A DNA stretch of 64,000 nucleotides. It comes from Symbiodinium kawagutii. Taxonomy: Eukaryota > Sar > Dinophyceae > Suessiales > Symbiodiniaceae. The translations under genes were made by a program, and so were the position numbers. This document shows positions 51,170-61,930 of this stretch, one piece after another (position 1 is the first letter of the stretch; every line of letters starts with the position of its first letter). Under the pieces are notes generated by a model. It was not told where the DNA came from, did not search any database, and saw nothing but the letters and a program-made list of their open reading frames with translations. The stretch covers positions 48,743 through 112,742 of the forward strand of contig VSDK01013331.1 of the NCBI GenBank assembly GCA_009767595.1, in the 5' to 3' direction.

Positions 51170-53300
51170 TAGTGACGGGCAATCACTTAGAACTATTTTT
51201 CCAAATTGGAAAACACCACACTTAGAACCCCTTGTTACCAAAAAACAATCCACAAACATTACACTAAGAACTAATGGTTAGAACTAAACAATCTCAAGAG
51301 ATACATGAGTTCTAAGTGTGAGGGTTTGCAAGCTAAACAGTAATTATACCTAATATATACATATTCAAATCTATATTTTTTACTTATTAACATATAGGTA
51401 TATATGTGAATATACATGATTGTCCATCACTTGTATGTATGTATATATATATATATGTACAAACAATATGATTGTCCGTCAATTATATATTTATATATAC
51501 GTAAACAAATATAGATATACACATATTAAAACATCTACTCGAACATTCACACTCCCACCATTTCTTGACACTTTTCTATGAGAATCTTGATTTCACACGT
51601 GCAAGACACTCTTGTAAGGCAACCTTTAAACTTTGGAATCTACTGATATAGCTGCAAAGGCCACACGCTTAGAACACCTATGCTATGACGCTCTTGTGGG
51701 ACGCTGGTGTCAAACACTCTGACCATGACACTCTTGTAAGACAATCATGCTTGCGCGCTCTAGCAAGGCACTCTTGTAAGGCACTCTTTTACTGGTGAGT
51801 CTTTTGATATAGCTGCAGAGGCCACACTCTTTGAACACCTAAAAACCAGGACTCCTATGGGGCGTTTTGGACAAAGAATCTGGGCAGGACACTCTTGTAA
51901 GGCACTAAAGCACTCTTGTAAGGCTCTTTTTTGCTTGTGAATCTCTTGATTTAGCTGCAAAAGCCCCACACTTAGAACACCTGTTGTATGCTATGCCACT
52001 CTTGTGGGACGCTGGTGTGAAGCACTCTGACCATGATACTCTCATGAAACACTATTGCCTTGACACTCTTGTGTTGCATTGTTCTTAGACAGTCTTTTAC
52101 TTGTGAGTCTATTGATTTATATAGCCCCAGAGGCCCCACACTTAGAACATCCGTTGTATGATATGATAGTTTTATTCTTGTGGGACACATATTAAAGTAT
52201 CTACTCGAACATTCACACTCCCACCATTTCTTGACACTTTTCTATGAGAATCTTGATTTCACACGTGCAAGACACTCTTGTAAGGCAATCTTTAACTTTG
52301 GAATCTACTGACATAGCTGCAAAGGCCACACACTTAGAACACCTATGCTATGACGCTCTTGTGGGACGCTGGTGTCAAACACTCTGACCATGACACTCTT
52401 GTAAGACACTCATGCTTGAGCGCTCTAGCAAGGCACTCTTGTAAGGCACTCTTTTACTGGCGAGTCTTTTGATATAGCTGCAGAGGCCACACTCTTTGAA
52501 CATCCGTTGTATGCTATGACACTCTTGTGGGGACAATCTTGTAAACTACTCTGGGCATGACAATCTTGCAAGACAATCATGGTTGCACGCTTTAGTAAGG
52601 CACTCTTGTGAGGCACTTTTTTACTTGCGAGTCTGTTGATATAGCTTCAGAGGCCCGACGCTTAGAACACCTGTTGTATGCTGTGACACGTCGTGGGACA
52701 CCCTTGTGAGACGCTTTGATCACGAAACTCTTGCAAGACATACATACCTAAAACTACATGGCACAGAGCTTCGCACACAAATAAACGCGCATGCAACTTT
52801 CACCTGTACAAAAGCAAAACTAGATGTGTAGAGCATTGCATGGTAGAGCCCCCGGACTTAGAGCATTTCATGTGTTGTGCGCAAGGGTATGTAGTTTAGG
52901 GTTAGTTCTACCAGGTTCTGGCTTAATACTGGGGGATCCTTGATCTGGCAATTTGCTGCAAGATCTAAATTGCATTTTCAAAAGGAGAAATACGGAGTGT
53001 AATTTTCCGGGTTTCGGTTTCATATGTTGGAATCCCGTTAAAAAAAAAAAAGATTGTATGGCCCGGTGTGCATGTTCTGAGAGTGAAGCCTCGCAAGGGT
53101 AGGAGGTGATCACGGTCATTCAGTTTGTATCAACAAATCTTCCCATATTGAGATCATATAAAACAACACATGCGATTTGACATGCGTCACCCCATATAGT
53201 TTCGCATGTTCTAAGTGTGAGGTCTCACAAGGGTACGCTAGTAACGGTACTTGTTTTTTTCATTGCTTTCATAGATTTCCAGTAGTTCTAAGTGTGAGGA
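51170..53300. repeat. region rich in GTTCTAAGTGTG motif, both orientations
   Basis: The 12-mer GTTCTAAGTGTG or its complement, exact or with 1-3 mismatches, recurs near 51185, 51219, 51263, 51306, 51664, 51836, 51968, 52137, 52330, 52488, 52655, 53210 and 53284. It is often preceded on the plus strand by GGCCCCACAC and followed by ACCTGTTGTATGCTATG. It is dispersed, not tandem. No coding frame of note. Confidence 0.8.
51521..52850 (+). repeat. 666-bp tandem duplication with internal CACTCTTGTAAGG repeats
   Basis: ACATATTAAA..TCTACTCGAAC occurs at 51521 and again at 52187. Long downstream stretches match (ACACTCCCACCATTTCTTG, GAATCTTGATTTCACACG, GACGCTCTTGTGGGACGC). Inside each copy CACTCTTGTAAGG and TTGATATAGCTGCAGAGGCC recur three or four times. 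It is non-coding. Confidence 0.9.
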
Positions 53301-53319
53301 TTGTGCTCTAGTCTTGCTT

Positions 53320-53985
53320 TACTTCTAAGTTGACTACTCCTATGTTTTTATGTATTTCAAATTTAGTTCAAAGTGATTGACTGTGACTATAATGAACAAC
53401 AAACAATAGTTGTAAAACAACTACTGTACATGGTGAGTAGCGACATGTCAAAAAATGTCAAACATACATGTAAATACGTGTAAATGCTGTCATCTCTGCA
53501 AACATGCCCTCCATGCATCGTTCCCCAGCATCAGGTTGTGCGAAGGATTTGCATCATGCCAGTATCAAAGGGTCATTCATGGTCACTAAGGACATGAAAA
53601 TGTTGAAACATCCTGGGCAAAATCGTAATTCTCCTAAACTACTTAAACATCGGTGATGGAATGTGAAGGAAACGCAGTGATTTGCACATTCTTCGTCTCA
53701 TTTAAACTGCGCATGAAGACTCGCGGTCTTGCGATTTCACTTTGCTTTCGATTCGCTATCTGAAGTACTGCTGGACAAGATGCATTCACAATCTCCAAAA
53801 CCTTTTTGAAAGTTGCTTTAGGGATTATAAATATTTTTTGCGTGATGATTTGACAAGGGATTTACTGCTGGACAAGATGCGTTGCAGTTGGTTCGGGATG
53901 ATTTGTTGCTGTCTGTTGTCCCTGCATGGGATTTCAATAGATATGTTTCCTTCAAAGTTGGGGGCTGAGCCTTGATTGTTTCTTT
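53320..53985. other. no gene identified
   Basis: Mostly unique AT-rich sequence. A repeated CTGCTGGACAAGATGC occurs at about 53769 and 53866, suggesting a short local duplication. No exon with splice support. Confidence 0.4.
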
Positions 53986-54172
53986 GTCTGGTTGGTGGTT
54001 GAACCACCCCTTTGAAAAAGATGAGTCCACCAACAAATTGTTAATACTAAGGAAAATTAAAAAAATTTGAAACCACCAACCAGCTAGTTGTTTAACCACT
54101 ATGGTTGCTTATTAATCCCCATTATTAACCATCATTAATGGTCATAACCCATGGTTAACCACCAACCAGTTG
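53986..54172 (+). repeat. interspersed repeat, family C
   Basis: CTGGTTGGTGGTTGAACCAC, CCCTTTGAAAAAGATGAGTC, TTGTTAATACTAAGG, CCAACCAGCTAGTTGTTTAA and TGGTTAACCACCAACCAG. Confidence 0.85.
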
Positions 54173-54311
54173 TTACTCTAAGTTCTTGAACGCAGCCTTT
54201 GGTCAACGAGAATTGCATCTTTGAAAGAGTGCAAGTGCAACTCACGGGTGCCTGTTGCAACAGGGCTAGCAGGGAACCTAGCAGGGAACCTGGCACGGAT
54301 TTCCGTAAACA

Positions 54312-54500
54312 TGTGGTGGTTTCTCAAAAAAAGGGGTACCATAAAAAATGGTTGGCTTATTACTAGAACTGACTACTAATGGATGATTTAGGGGTATCCC
54401 TATTTGGAGAAACCACCATGTGGTGGTTTCTCAAAAAAAGGGGTCTCCCAAAAATCACCCGTAGTAAACCAAGCATTTTTGTTCGGGTTCCCCATGGCTT
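54312..54500 (+). repeat. two adjoining family B elements
   Basis: The first copy runs from ATGTGGTGGTTTCTCAAAAA to TTGGAGAAACCACCATG. The second begins TGTGGTGGTTTCTCAAAAAA immediately after it and ends at CCCCATGGCTTGATCGAAA. They share a joining TGTGGT. Confidence 0.85.
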
Positions 54501-54844
54501 GATCGAAATCGTGGTTCGTTTCCGAATCGTGGTTGCGTTCAGGCTCAGCAGGGCGAGCTGCCATAAGTGGGGAAATGAAAAAGCTTGGATATCTTGGTTG
54601 GTTGTTCAAAAGGCTGGTTAACTAGCTGATCAATAGCGGTGAATAACCAGAATGAGCTGGTACAGTAGATGATCTGTACATCACTTCTACAATTCTACAT
54701 CGAACACATGAATTGACGGCATCAAGTCCTGCTACTCCTGGCAGCCATTAAGCATCTGTGGAAGGGGCCTGATCAGCACTGTGTTGTCACAGCACAGCCA
54801 ACGAAAGCATTGCACCAGCTCGAAACTCTTCAGCTTCAGCCTAC

Positions 54845-54935
54845 ATCATTGACCATTGTTTTCCCTTATCCACCATCATTAACCATCATTTTGTTGGTTA
54901 TTATCCACCATTCTTGCTGGTCAACTGCTTGACCC
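54845..54935 (+). repeat. interspersed element, family A (right part)
   Basis: CATTGACCATTGTTTTCCCT, TTTGTTGGTTATTATCCACC and GGTCAACTGCTTGACCCGCC. Confidence 0.75.
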
Positions 54936-55008
54936 GCCAATACAATGCGCCAGGTCATGGCTGGCTTTCCAGCAATTTCCTGGCAGGGTTGCAGCCCTGT
55001 CCCCCCCA

Positions 55009-55029
55009 NNNNNNNNNNNNNNNNNNNNN
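55009..55029. other. assembly gap (21 N)
   Basis: A run of N between CCCCCCCA and GGGAGGTT. Sequence across the gap cannot be interpreted. Frames shown with X residues there are unreliable. Confidence 1.
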
Positions 55030-55180
55030 GGGAGGTTCCTGCTGGCGTTGGCCACGCCTCTGGTGTCGCCTCTCTGGGCCGCCAGACGTGCACTTTGCGT
55101 CTGCGACAACGAACTGCCCGAGCGCGTGAAACTCGCCACGGATGAGGAACTCCCGAGGGAGGCAAAGTCCTCACGCCACG
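55030..55180 (-). repeat. solo copy of the 36-bp array unit in a GC-rich context
   Basis: The minus strand reads FASLGSSSSVASFTRSGSSL followed by SQTQSARLAAQRGD. LGSSSSV and SGSSLS are exactly 12 residues apart, as in the giant arrays. It is more GC-rich and closer to a plain consensus than the array units. It may be part of an exon next to the assembly gap. Confidence 0.7.
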
Positions 55181-55265
55181 GCGAAACCACGGCGAAAGGA
55201 GATTGACAAATCGTTAAGGCGTCGTGACGACGGAAAGTCGTTAAGCATCCACTGATGAATCTTAA

Positions 55266-55382
55266 GCATCAATGATGGTTTCTCAAGTGATAGGGGTACC
55301 CCGGTTCTCATCCAGTTAATCATTGATAGAAAGAAACCCACCGCTGAAATGGGGTCCGCGATGGCTTGCGAAACAGCCATAT
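55266..55382 (+). repeat. interspersed inverted-repeat element, family B
   Basis: GATGGTTTCTCAAGTGATAG, GGGTACCCCGGTTCTCATCC and GATGGCTTGCGAAACAGCCA. Confidence 0.85.
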
Positions 55383-55659
55383 AATGTCATTATGATGTGT
55401 TGTCGACCACCATGAACGACTAGTATCAATGATTGTGAACCGCCAACCATCATCAACCTAGCCATCACTATCATCAACCTAGCCATCACCATCAGAAACC
55501 ATCACAGTCATGGGGGGGTAGCAACCTGGCACCAATGCGCTTCGTAATAAATGATGTACCCTCAGAGCTAGTTGGTTTCCCTAATGATGATCATTTAGGG
55601 ATGGTTGGAAGGTACCTATGGGTACTTAGTTGGGGGGTACCTATGGGTATACCTACTGT

Positions 55660-55899
55660 TTAAGGACAGTCCCAAATGTTGCTGACACTGCCACGACTTG
55701 CGACCATGAAAAATTCAGAGTTGACCCCAGAGCTGAAGGAGACAACTTGGCTTGGCTTGCTGCCCGTGCCCCAAGGGAACCCCTAATCCTATGTCCCAAA
55801 AGCCTCCTGAGCTCACTACAAAGCTGCCCAGCTCTCCTTGATGAAGAGCGTGTTGGCAAATTGCACAAGACCGAAGATGGACAACGACGAACCTGACGC
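55660..55899 (+). CDS. candidate exon or small ORF, unknown protein
   Basis: The plus frame reads YCLRTVPNVADTATTCDHE, KFRVDPRAEGDNLAWLAAR, APREPLILCPKSLLSSLQ and SCPALLDEERVGKLHKTE, ending TGA. The composition is balanced and acidic/basic residues alternate, unlike the Arg/Ser-rich minus frame over the same bases. No good splice borders were located. Not recognised. Confidence 0.4.
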
Positions 55900-56377
55900 A
55901 CCAGCACACGGCAGTCTGCGACCGCGGGAGAATTCGTAATAACAACGGTCAGACCACCGCTGTTACATAACCATTCCTAATGATGGTCAATGGTTCACTC
56001 ACCAATGGTAAGCTCAACAAAGTTGCAGCTTTGCCCGGCCCTTAAAACCACTGAGACTGGACATCCAGCCATGGGGTCAGTCGGGGCGCCCTGCATGTTG
56101 TGTACTCCAAAGCTGAATTTACAAAGGATGCAGCACTATGGACTATATTACCAAATTGGTAATGATACCATGTACACGAATACGAGTGGTGTATAACCAT
56201 GGTAAATTGATGAAATGTTGATTGTGGCAGTCGTCACTAAGGCGCGAATTTAAGCGTTGAAGTCAATCGCAGGAGTTCTGAAACAACGAATGCGAGGAGT
56301 TCCCGCTGAGTGCTCATTCCGCTGATCCATTCACGGACAGCACTATGAAGCCATATTATGAAAAACACATTCGCGGC

Positions 56378-56442
56378 TCCGCACGGGCCTAAATGCGCAA
56401 AGGATGTGATGGACAGAGTGTCTCCAAATTCGCATTGATTCT
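56378..56442 (-). repeat. solo copy of the 36-bp array unit
   Basis: The minus strand reads NQCEFGDTLSITSFAHLGP. FGDTLS and HLGP stand 12 residues apart, and SFA precedes as in the RSFA unit. It lies inside a minus-strand ORF (56237-56521) that could be an exon, but borders are unclear. Confidence 0.65.
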
Positions 56443-56559
56443 GCAGGGAGAATCTGTGACCTGAGCGGCTCACGGAACGAGGAATCCCCGCAACGGGATT
56501 GGGCATCGAGTCTGGAGTCATGAAGAAGCAACAGAAGTCTCAACAAAGTTAAGCCCTAG

Positions 56560-56676
56560 ATGGCTGTGGGTCAAAACCCTGTACCCCTGGTTCCCCTATC
56601 ATTAACCATTGTTTCCCCTATAATTTGTTGGTCATTGTCCCCATTATTGGTTGATTAATATTGACCCATAGCCAGA
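56560..56676 (+). repeat. interspersed inverted-repeat element, family A (complete)
   Basis: GATGGCTGTGGGTCAAAACC, CCCCTGGTTCCCCTATCATT and TTAATATTGACCCATAGCCA. 56680-57130 is AT-rich with no gene seen. Confidence 0.9.
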
Positions 56677-57134
56677 TGTTTTTCAACGCCTTCCACTCCT
56701 GTTGGAAGGTTCAAGAAACTTCAGCTTCAAAGAGTTGATGCTGATCAGCAACACACTTTAGCAGCCAGTCCCTGTGGATTTCCCAGGTATTGCCGTAGAA
56801 CAGTGCTTGGTGAATGGTTTGCACTACCGTTTTTGACCGAGATCTTATATATGAAACTACCATCTATTGCCATCCGTCTTTAACATATTCAAATATATGT
56901 ATATACATATATATAGAAATAGAACTTGAAATGGAAATGAATATGGATATAGATATAGATATACGTTGATCCATGTCATATGGACTGGTTACCATCTATT
57001 ACCATCAGTCTATAAAGTTTAAGTTAATCCTTTCTATACATGTATTAAAAAGAAACTATGCAAAAATATTGGGAGTATCCAACGTATCAATATATAGACA
57101 ATTAAGAATATAGAGTCAATTCAATTCTTTTATA

Positions 57135-57250
57135 TGGGTGTTTCTCAAGTCACAGGGGACCCCCCCCTAATCATCCAATATCAACTGCTTTTAAAAAAAT
57201 CAACCAACCATGGCTTTGGGGGTTCCCTATGGTTCTAGCAATTAACCACC
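57135..57250 (+). repeat. interspersed element, family B
   Basis: GGGTGTTTCTCAAGTCACAG, GACCCCCCCCTAATCATCC and GGGGTTCCCTATGGTTC then AACCACC. Confidence 0.8.
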
Positions 57251-57424
57251 ACAAAAAACTGCTGCGCCTCCCGCGGTGCCGGGTGGGTCCCCGGGTCGCC
57301 GGGCCGTACATGACGGTATCACCGAAAATCTCCATGGAGCTTCCGAAGGTGACCTGGGAACAGCAGCGCCGCAGGTCGTGAATCGGACCATGAGTGAACC
57401 AGGAGAAGTGGAGGAAAACCTTGG

Positions 57425-57620
57425 GGTTCTTTTGGGGGTAGAAAAACCCTGGGTTTTTAAGGGAAAATCATGGGTTTGTTATAGGAAACCATGGTTTGCT
57501 ATAGGAAAACCATGGATGTTTCAAGGAAAACCATGGGTTTGTTGTAGGAGAACCATAGGAAAACCTTGGAAAAACCTAACTTAGGAAAATCATAGGAAAA
57601 CCATGGGTTTTTTCGGTCGC
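57425..57620. repeat. AGGAAAACCATGGGTTTGTT-type minisatellite
   Basis: Seven or eight imperfect copies of a 25-30 bp unit AGGAAAACCATGGGTTT(G/T)T. The plus frame (KPWVCYRKPWFAIGKPWM) is repeat-derived. Confidence 0.85.
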
Positions 57621-58104
57621 AGGTTTCACCGTGAGCGAACCACCAGGAAGCATAGAAAACCATTGGTTTTCACCCATGAAAACCAACATCCGTCACAGGA
57701 AGTCATCGGAAAACCATAGGAGTTTTCACCACCATTAACCGCCATGGAATCTACCAAGAAACCCATCATTCCCGTATCAAGTTGACTAGTAGAACTGTTC
57801 ACTAAGTTCCACATGACTTTACGAGTACTCAAGTTTAGTAACACTTTACTTTCCCAAATGTACTCATTACATCTCTACGTAATGACCAAGTTTGTATGAC
57901 CAAGTTGATTAGGAAGCGTAATATATCACTGACATTTAAGCCATATTCTACACTAGAGTTTGTACGATCATTCCGAAACAGTAGTGATTACATACATTTA
58001 CATACTATAACCATGACAATCCATGACATCCACGAACAGTCGTATTCTTGTCATCACTCCTGCTGCCACTACCCAAGCTGCTACTATGACGACTACAAGG
58101 AAAG

Positions 58105-58190
58105 GAACAATAGCAACACCAGCAGGAGCAGTAGCAGCAGCAACAGCAGCAGCAACAACAACAACGACAACAATAACGACGGTAAAAGAC
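58105..58190. repeat. AGC/AAC trinucleotide repeat
   Basis: AGCAGTAGCAGCAGCAAC grades into AACAACAACAACGAC. It gives Ser/Asn or Cys runs in the overlapping frames. Confidence 0.9.
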
Positions 58191-58579
58191 GTCTGATATT
58201 GAGGCGAACACGCAAATAGTCATCACTGTTGTTTGCCATTTAAGGACGCATTTAGGATCATTTAGGGGTACACATCCTGAAAAATATCCATATTTTGTGC
58301 TTTTTCGAATGGAGAAAAACTGACATGTTTTTTCGTGTGCTTCCTTTACGGCTGAGATGCCAGGTTAATATGCCCAAGTTGCAGTCTGGTCTGTGTCTGT
58401 TTGCAGTGCCCGCGCACAAACATGATCCCCATCACGACACTGTGCCTCTCAACATCGACCAATTGACGTGTTGTTGCTTGAACAACCGTTGGTGGTGGCT
58501 TACAGGTGTAAACACCTTGGTGCTTCAACAACAATTTGCCCAGGTATCATTGGTCAAAGCATCCAGGTATCATCACACC

Positions 58580-58740
58580 ATGACTTGGCTTTTTCTCAAG
58601 TCATTTTGGGGTATCCGCAGTTATCATCCACTATTACTATGAGTTTGGTCACGAGGTTAAGGGGGTATCCATCCTTGGTTGGCTTATGATTTTATGACAG
58701 TCATAGGATGCCATAGGGGTATCCATGCTATGGTATCCCC
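58580..58740 (+). repeat. degenerate family B elements
   Basis: TTTCTCAAGTCATTTTGGGG, TATCCGCAGTTATCATCCAC and TCATAGGATGCCATAGGGGT. No clear right terminus. Confidence 0.5.
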
Positions 58741-58784
58741 AATCAAGTTTCAGTTGAATCATAACCCAAAAAAAACTTGGAAGA

Positions 58785-58940
58785 AAAAAACAACCATAGC
58801 TGCCATACCTGCCATATGGTTCAACCAACCATAGCTATGGGAAAAAATACAACCAAAGCTGCCATGATTCAACCAAAGCTCCCAACCATAGCTATTATTC
58901 AAGTTGAATCACCCAACCATAGCTGCCATAGCTGCCACGG
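58785..58940. repeat. CAACCATAGCTGCCAT-type repeat
   Basis: Seven or so imperfect copies of CAACCATAGCTGCCATA.CTGCC mixed with ATTCAACCAAAGCT. Confidence 0.8.
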
Positions 58941-59157
58941 GGCTGTCCTAGCTTCCCCCCCTCGCCCACGCGACGAGTCCTGGCGCGCAGCCCTTTTGGA
59001 CCCCCGGACTCTGTCCAAAATGGACACCGTTGAGGCAAGGTTGCCATGTCCAGCCACGTTGAGCGTGCGACCTCCCGTGGCACAGCAGCGATCTCCGTGA
59101 GGAGTCAAGGCGGTACCAGGGAAAAGGTGAAACGTGACTTGTTTTTTGGTAGTTCAT

Positions 59158-60405
59158 GATGGTTGGTTGATGTTAGTTGATGGCTAGTTGATGGTTAGTT
59201 GATGGTTGGTTGATGTTAGTTGATGGCTAGTTGATGGTTAGTTGATGGTTGGTTGATGTTAGTTGATGGCTAGTTGATGGTTAGTTGATGGTTGGTTGAT
59301 GTTAGTTGATGGCTAGTTGATGGTTAGTTGATGGTTGGTTGATGTTAGTTGATGGCTAGTTGATGGTTAGTTGATGGTTGGTTGATGTTAGTTGATGGCT
59401 AGTTGATGGTTAGTTGATGGTTGGTTGATGTTAGTTGATGGCTAGTTGATGGTTAGTTGATGGTTGGTTGATGTTAGTTGATGGCTAGTTGATGGTTAGT
59501 TGATGGTTGGTTGATGGTTGGTTGATGTTAGTTGATGGCTAGTTGATGGTTAGTTGATGGTTGGTTGATGTTAGTTGATGGCTAGTTGATGGTTAGTTGA
59601 TGGTTGGTTGATGTTAGTTGATGGCTAGTTGATGGTTAGTTGATGGTTGGTTGATGTTAGTTGATGGCTAGTTGATGGTTAGTTGATGGTTGGTTGATGT
59701 TAGTTGATGGCTAGTTGATGGTTAGTTGATGGTTGGTTGATGTTAGTTGATGGCTAGTTGATGGTTAGTTGATGGTTGGTTGATGTTAGTTGATGGCTAG
59801 TTGATGGTTAGTTGATGGTTGGTTGATGTTAGTTGATGGCTAGTTGATGGTTAGTTGATGGTTGGTTGATGTTAGTTGATGGCTAGTTGATGGTTAGTTG
59901 ATGGTTGGTTGATGTTAGTTGATGGCTAGTTGATGGTTAGTTGATGGTTGGTTGATGTTAGTTGATGGCTAGTTGATGGTTAGTTGATGGTTGGTTGATG
60001 TTAGTTGATGGCTAGTTGATGGTTAGTTGATGGTTGGTTGATGTTAGTTGATGGCTAGTTGATGGTTAGTTGATGGTTGGTTGATGTTAGTTGATGGCTA
60101 GTTGATGGTTAGTTGATGGTTGGTTGATGTTAGTTGATGGCTAGTTGATGGTTAGTTGATGGTTGGTTGATGTTAGTTGATGGCTAGTTGATGGTTAGTT
60201 GATGGTTGGTTGATGTTAGTTGATGGCTAGTTGATGGTTAGTTGATGGTTGGTTGATGTTAGTTGATGGCTAGTTGATGGTTAGTTGATGGTTGGTTGAT
60301 GTTAGTTGATGGCTAGTTGATGGTTAGTTGATGGTTGGTTGATGTTAGTTGATGGCTAGTTGATGGTTAGTTGATGGTTGGTTGATGTTAGTTGATGGTT
60401 CACGG
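59158..60405 (+). repeat. 43-bp satellite, about 29 copies, built from 11/10-bp subunits
   Basis: The unit is TTGATGGTTGG + TTGATGTTAG + TTGATGGCTAG + TTGATGGTTAG (11+10+11+11 bp). Copies are nearly identical. One unit near 59500-59530 carries an extra 11-bp TTGATGGTTGG. The homogeneity implies recent expansion or gene conversion. Confidence 0.98.
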
Positions 60406-60422
60406 CGCGGCTGGGATCCCAG

Positions 60423-60606
60423 TCCTAGGGGTTTCTCAAGCTTTGAGGACCCCAAAAGTTCGAGTTCATTAATTACTCATAACTTATTGGTGGTTCAATG
60501 GTTCTTAACACTTGGATAATGACCAATAATCGAAGATATACCAGCTCTGATGGATGGTTTATACTCATAAACCAGATGATTTTACCCAAGGCTGAGAAAC
60601 CACGAG
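60423..60606 (+). repeat. interspersed element, family B (long, degenerate)
   Basis: GGGTTTCTCAAGCTTTGAGG, ACCCCAAAAGTTCGAG and TTTACCCAAGGCTGAGAAAC then CACGAG. Confidence 0.65.
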
Positions 60607-60611
60607 CCACA

Positions 60612-60862
60612 TGGCAGTGGATCAGTTCACCCCGTACCCCTGGTTCCCCTATCATTAATCATTGTTTTCCCTTATAGTTTTGTTGGTGGAAATCCCCCAT
60701 TAGTTGGTTGGTTACTATTGGCCCATAGCCATATATAGCTGGTATATCCCTTGCTATTGTTGCTTACTATACCCTATTATCAACCATTAACCACCTAGGC
60801 TTCACCATTGTTGGTTATCATCCCCTATTAGTTGGTTGGTTATTAACCACTATTACAGTTAT
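60612..60862 (+). repeat. interspersed element, family A (double unit)
   Basis: TGGCAGTGGATCAGTTCACC, CCCCTGGTTCCCCTATCATT, TATTGGCCCATAGCCATATA, then TATAGCTGGTATATCCCTTG and ACCATTAACCACCTAGGCTT. Confidence 0.85.
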
Positions 60863-60875
60863 TACAGTGACCCAC

Positions 60876-60950
60876 GAATCTCAGGTCCGTACACTGACAA
60901 CGTGCCGCCCAGGTTGGCGGCATCGAAGGCTGAGACGGTGCTATTGAACA
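60876..60950 (-). repeat. solo copy of the 36-bp array unit
   Basis: The minus strand reads NSTVSAFDAANLGGTLSVYG. SAFDAANLGGTL corresponds to the LD-type 12-mer and SVYG begins the next. It is GC-rich. A Pro/Gly-rich stretch on the same strand lies at 60950-61060. Confidence 0.7.
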
Positions 60951-61086
60951 CGGCCTCGGGGGGGGCGGTGCCGCCCCCACCGTAACGTGTCGGACCTGCA
61001 GGGGCCGCTGGTGAGGCCGGGGAAGGGAAGGAGTCAACTCGAGAGTTGACTCAGCTGAGTTCAGTGAACTCGTGAAGTGAGTTCAG

Positions 61087-61248
61087 TGTTGTGGTTCATG
61101 ACCCTGATTGCACACAGAAGTTGGAGGTGGTACAATTCGATATACAGACAGGTCAGCCCAAGGGGTACCCCAAGCGCTGCGCATATCACTCCCCAAACGT
61201 AGTAGCTGCTGGAATGCTTCAGCGCCAAAGATACCTTGCCTGGAAGAT
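61087..61248 (+). CDS. candidate internal exon, unknown protein
   Basis: A GAGTTCAG acceptor and consensus GTAAGT donor bound 162 bp. The frame is VVVHDPDCTQKLEVVQFDI, QTGQPKGYPKRCAYHSPN then VVAAGMLQRQRYLAWK, with strongly protein-like composition. It ends with two leftover bases (AT). A following ATTTCAG 36 bp downstream would give ATG plus a 40-codon open tail, but a 34-36 bp intron is very short. Longer ORFs on both strands here (61083-61463 minus, 61108-61413 plus) are alternative frames with weaker composition. Not recognised. Confidence 0.6.
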
Positions 61249-61545
61249 GTAAGTATTGCAGAAACTCTGCGCGGCATTTCAGGCAAATTGTGTACATGTG
61301 TGCATGTGTGTTGGTCCATGCCCGACATCGTCAAACACGACCGACATCCCAACCCGAACACTCCTTTGCTGATTGTCCAGTTGTCCAGACATTGGCACGA
61401 GATTAGGTTTTGAGCAGCCACACAACAGTCTAGTAATTGAACATGCCAAGCTGCCACACACATCGCAGAAAATCATTTGCCCAAAAAGGACCCCTTGCTG
61501 CTCTCGTCATTTGAAAAGTCGCAATGACCACTATGTGAACACATG

Positions 61546-61652
61546 GGTGTTTCTCAAAATAGGGGACCCCCAAACCATCCGCTTTTATAGTAGTTTCAAA
61601 AAAACAACCAATCATTGTTGGGTACCGCAAGTCCTGGCTAGGTCGAAACCAT
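61546..61652 (+). repeat. interspersed inverted-repeat element, family B
   Basis: CATGGGTGTTTCTCAAAATA, GGGGACCCCCAAACCATCC and GTCCTGGCTAGGTCGAAACC then ATCC. Confidence 0.9.
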
Positions 61653-61883
61653 CCGATATTATATAGTGAGCTTTACAGTCAGCGATAGGCAAGAAAATCC
61701 AAAAAACACAAGCAGAAACAACAACTTTGGATATCTTAGGATTCATGTAGATATGTAAACAAATGTTGCTAACACACTTATTCCCATCGAGAATCTCCGC
61801 ACCGCAGATCACAGGTTTCCACCAGCGTCATCCTGTGAGACTCGTCACCCACCGGGGACCCGGTAGCGACCCTTTCGAACAGC

Positions 61884-61930
61884 CAAGGGACCGAGTCGAA
61901 GACCGACAACGAGCCGCCTAAGTTCACCTG
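61884..61930 (-). repeat. solo copy of the 36-bp array unit
   Basis: The minus strand reads VNLGGSLSVFDSVPWL. NLGGSLSVFDSV fits the LD/H-L-G register of the arrays. Confidence 0.6.
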
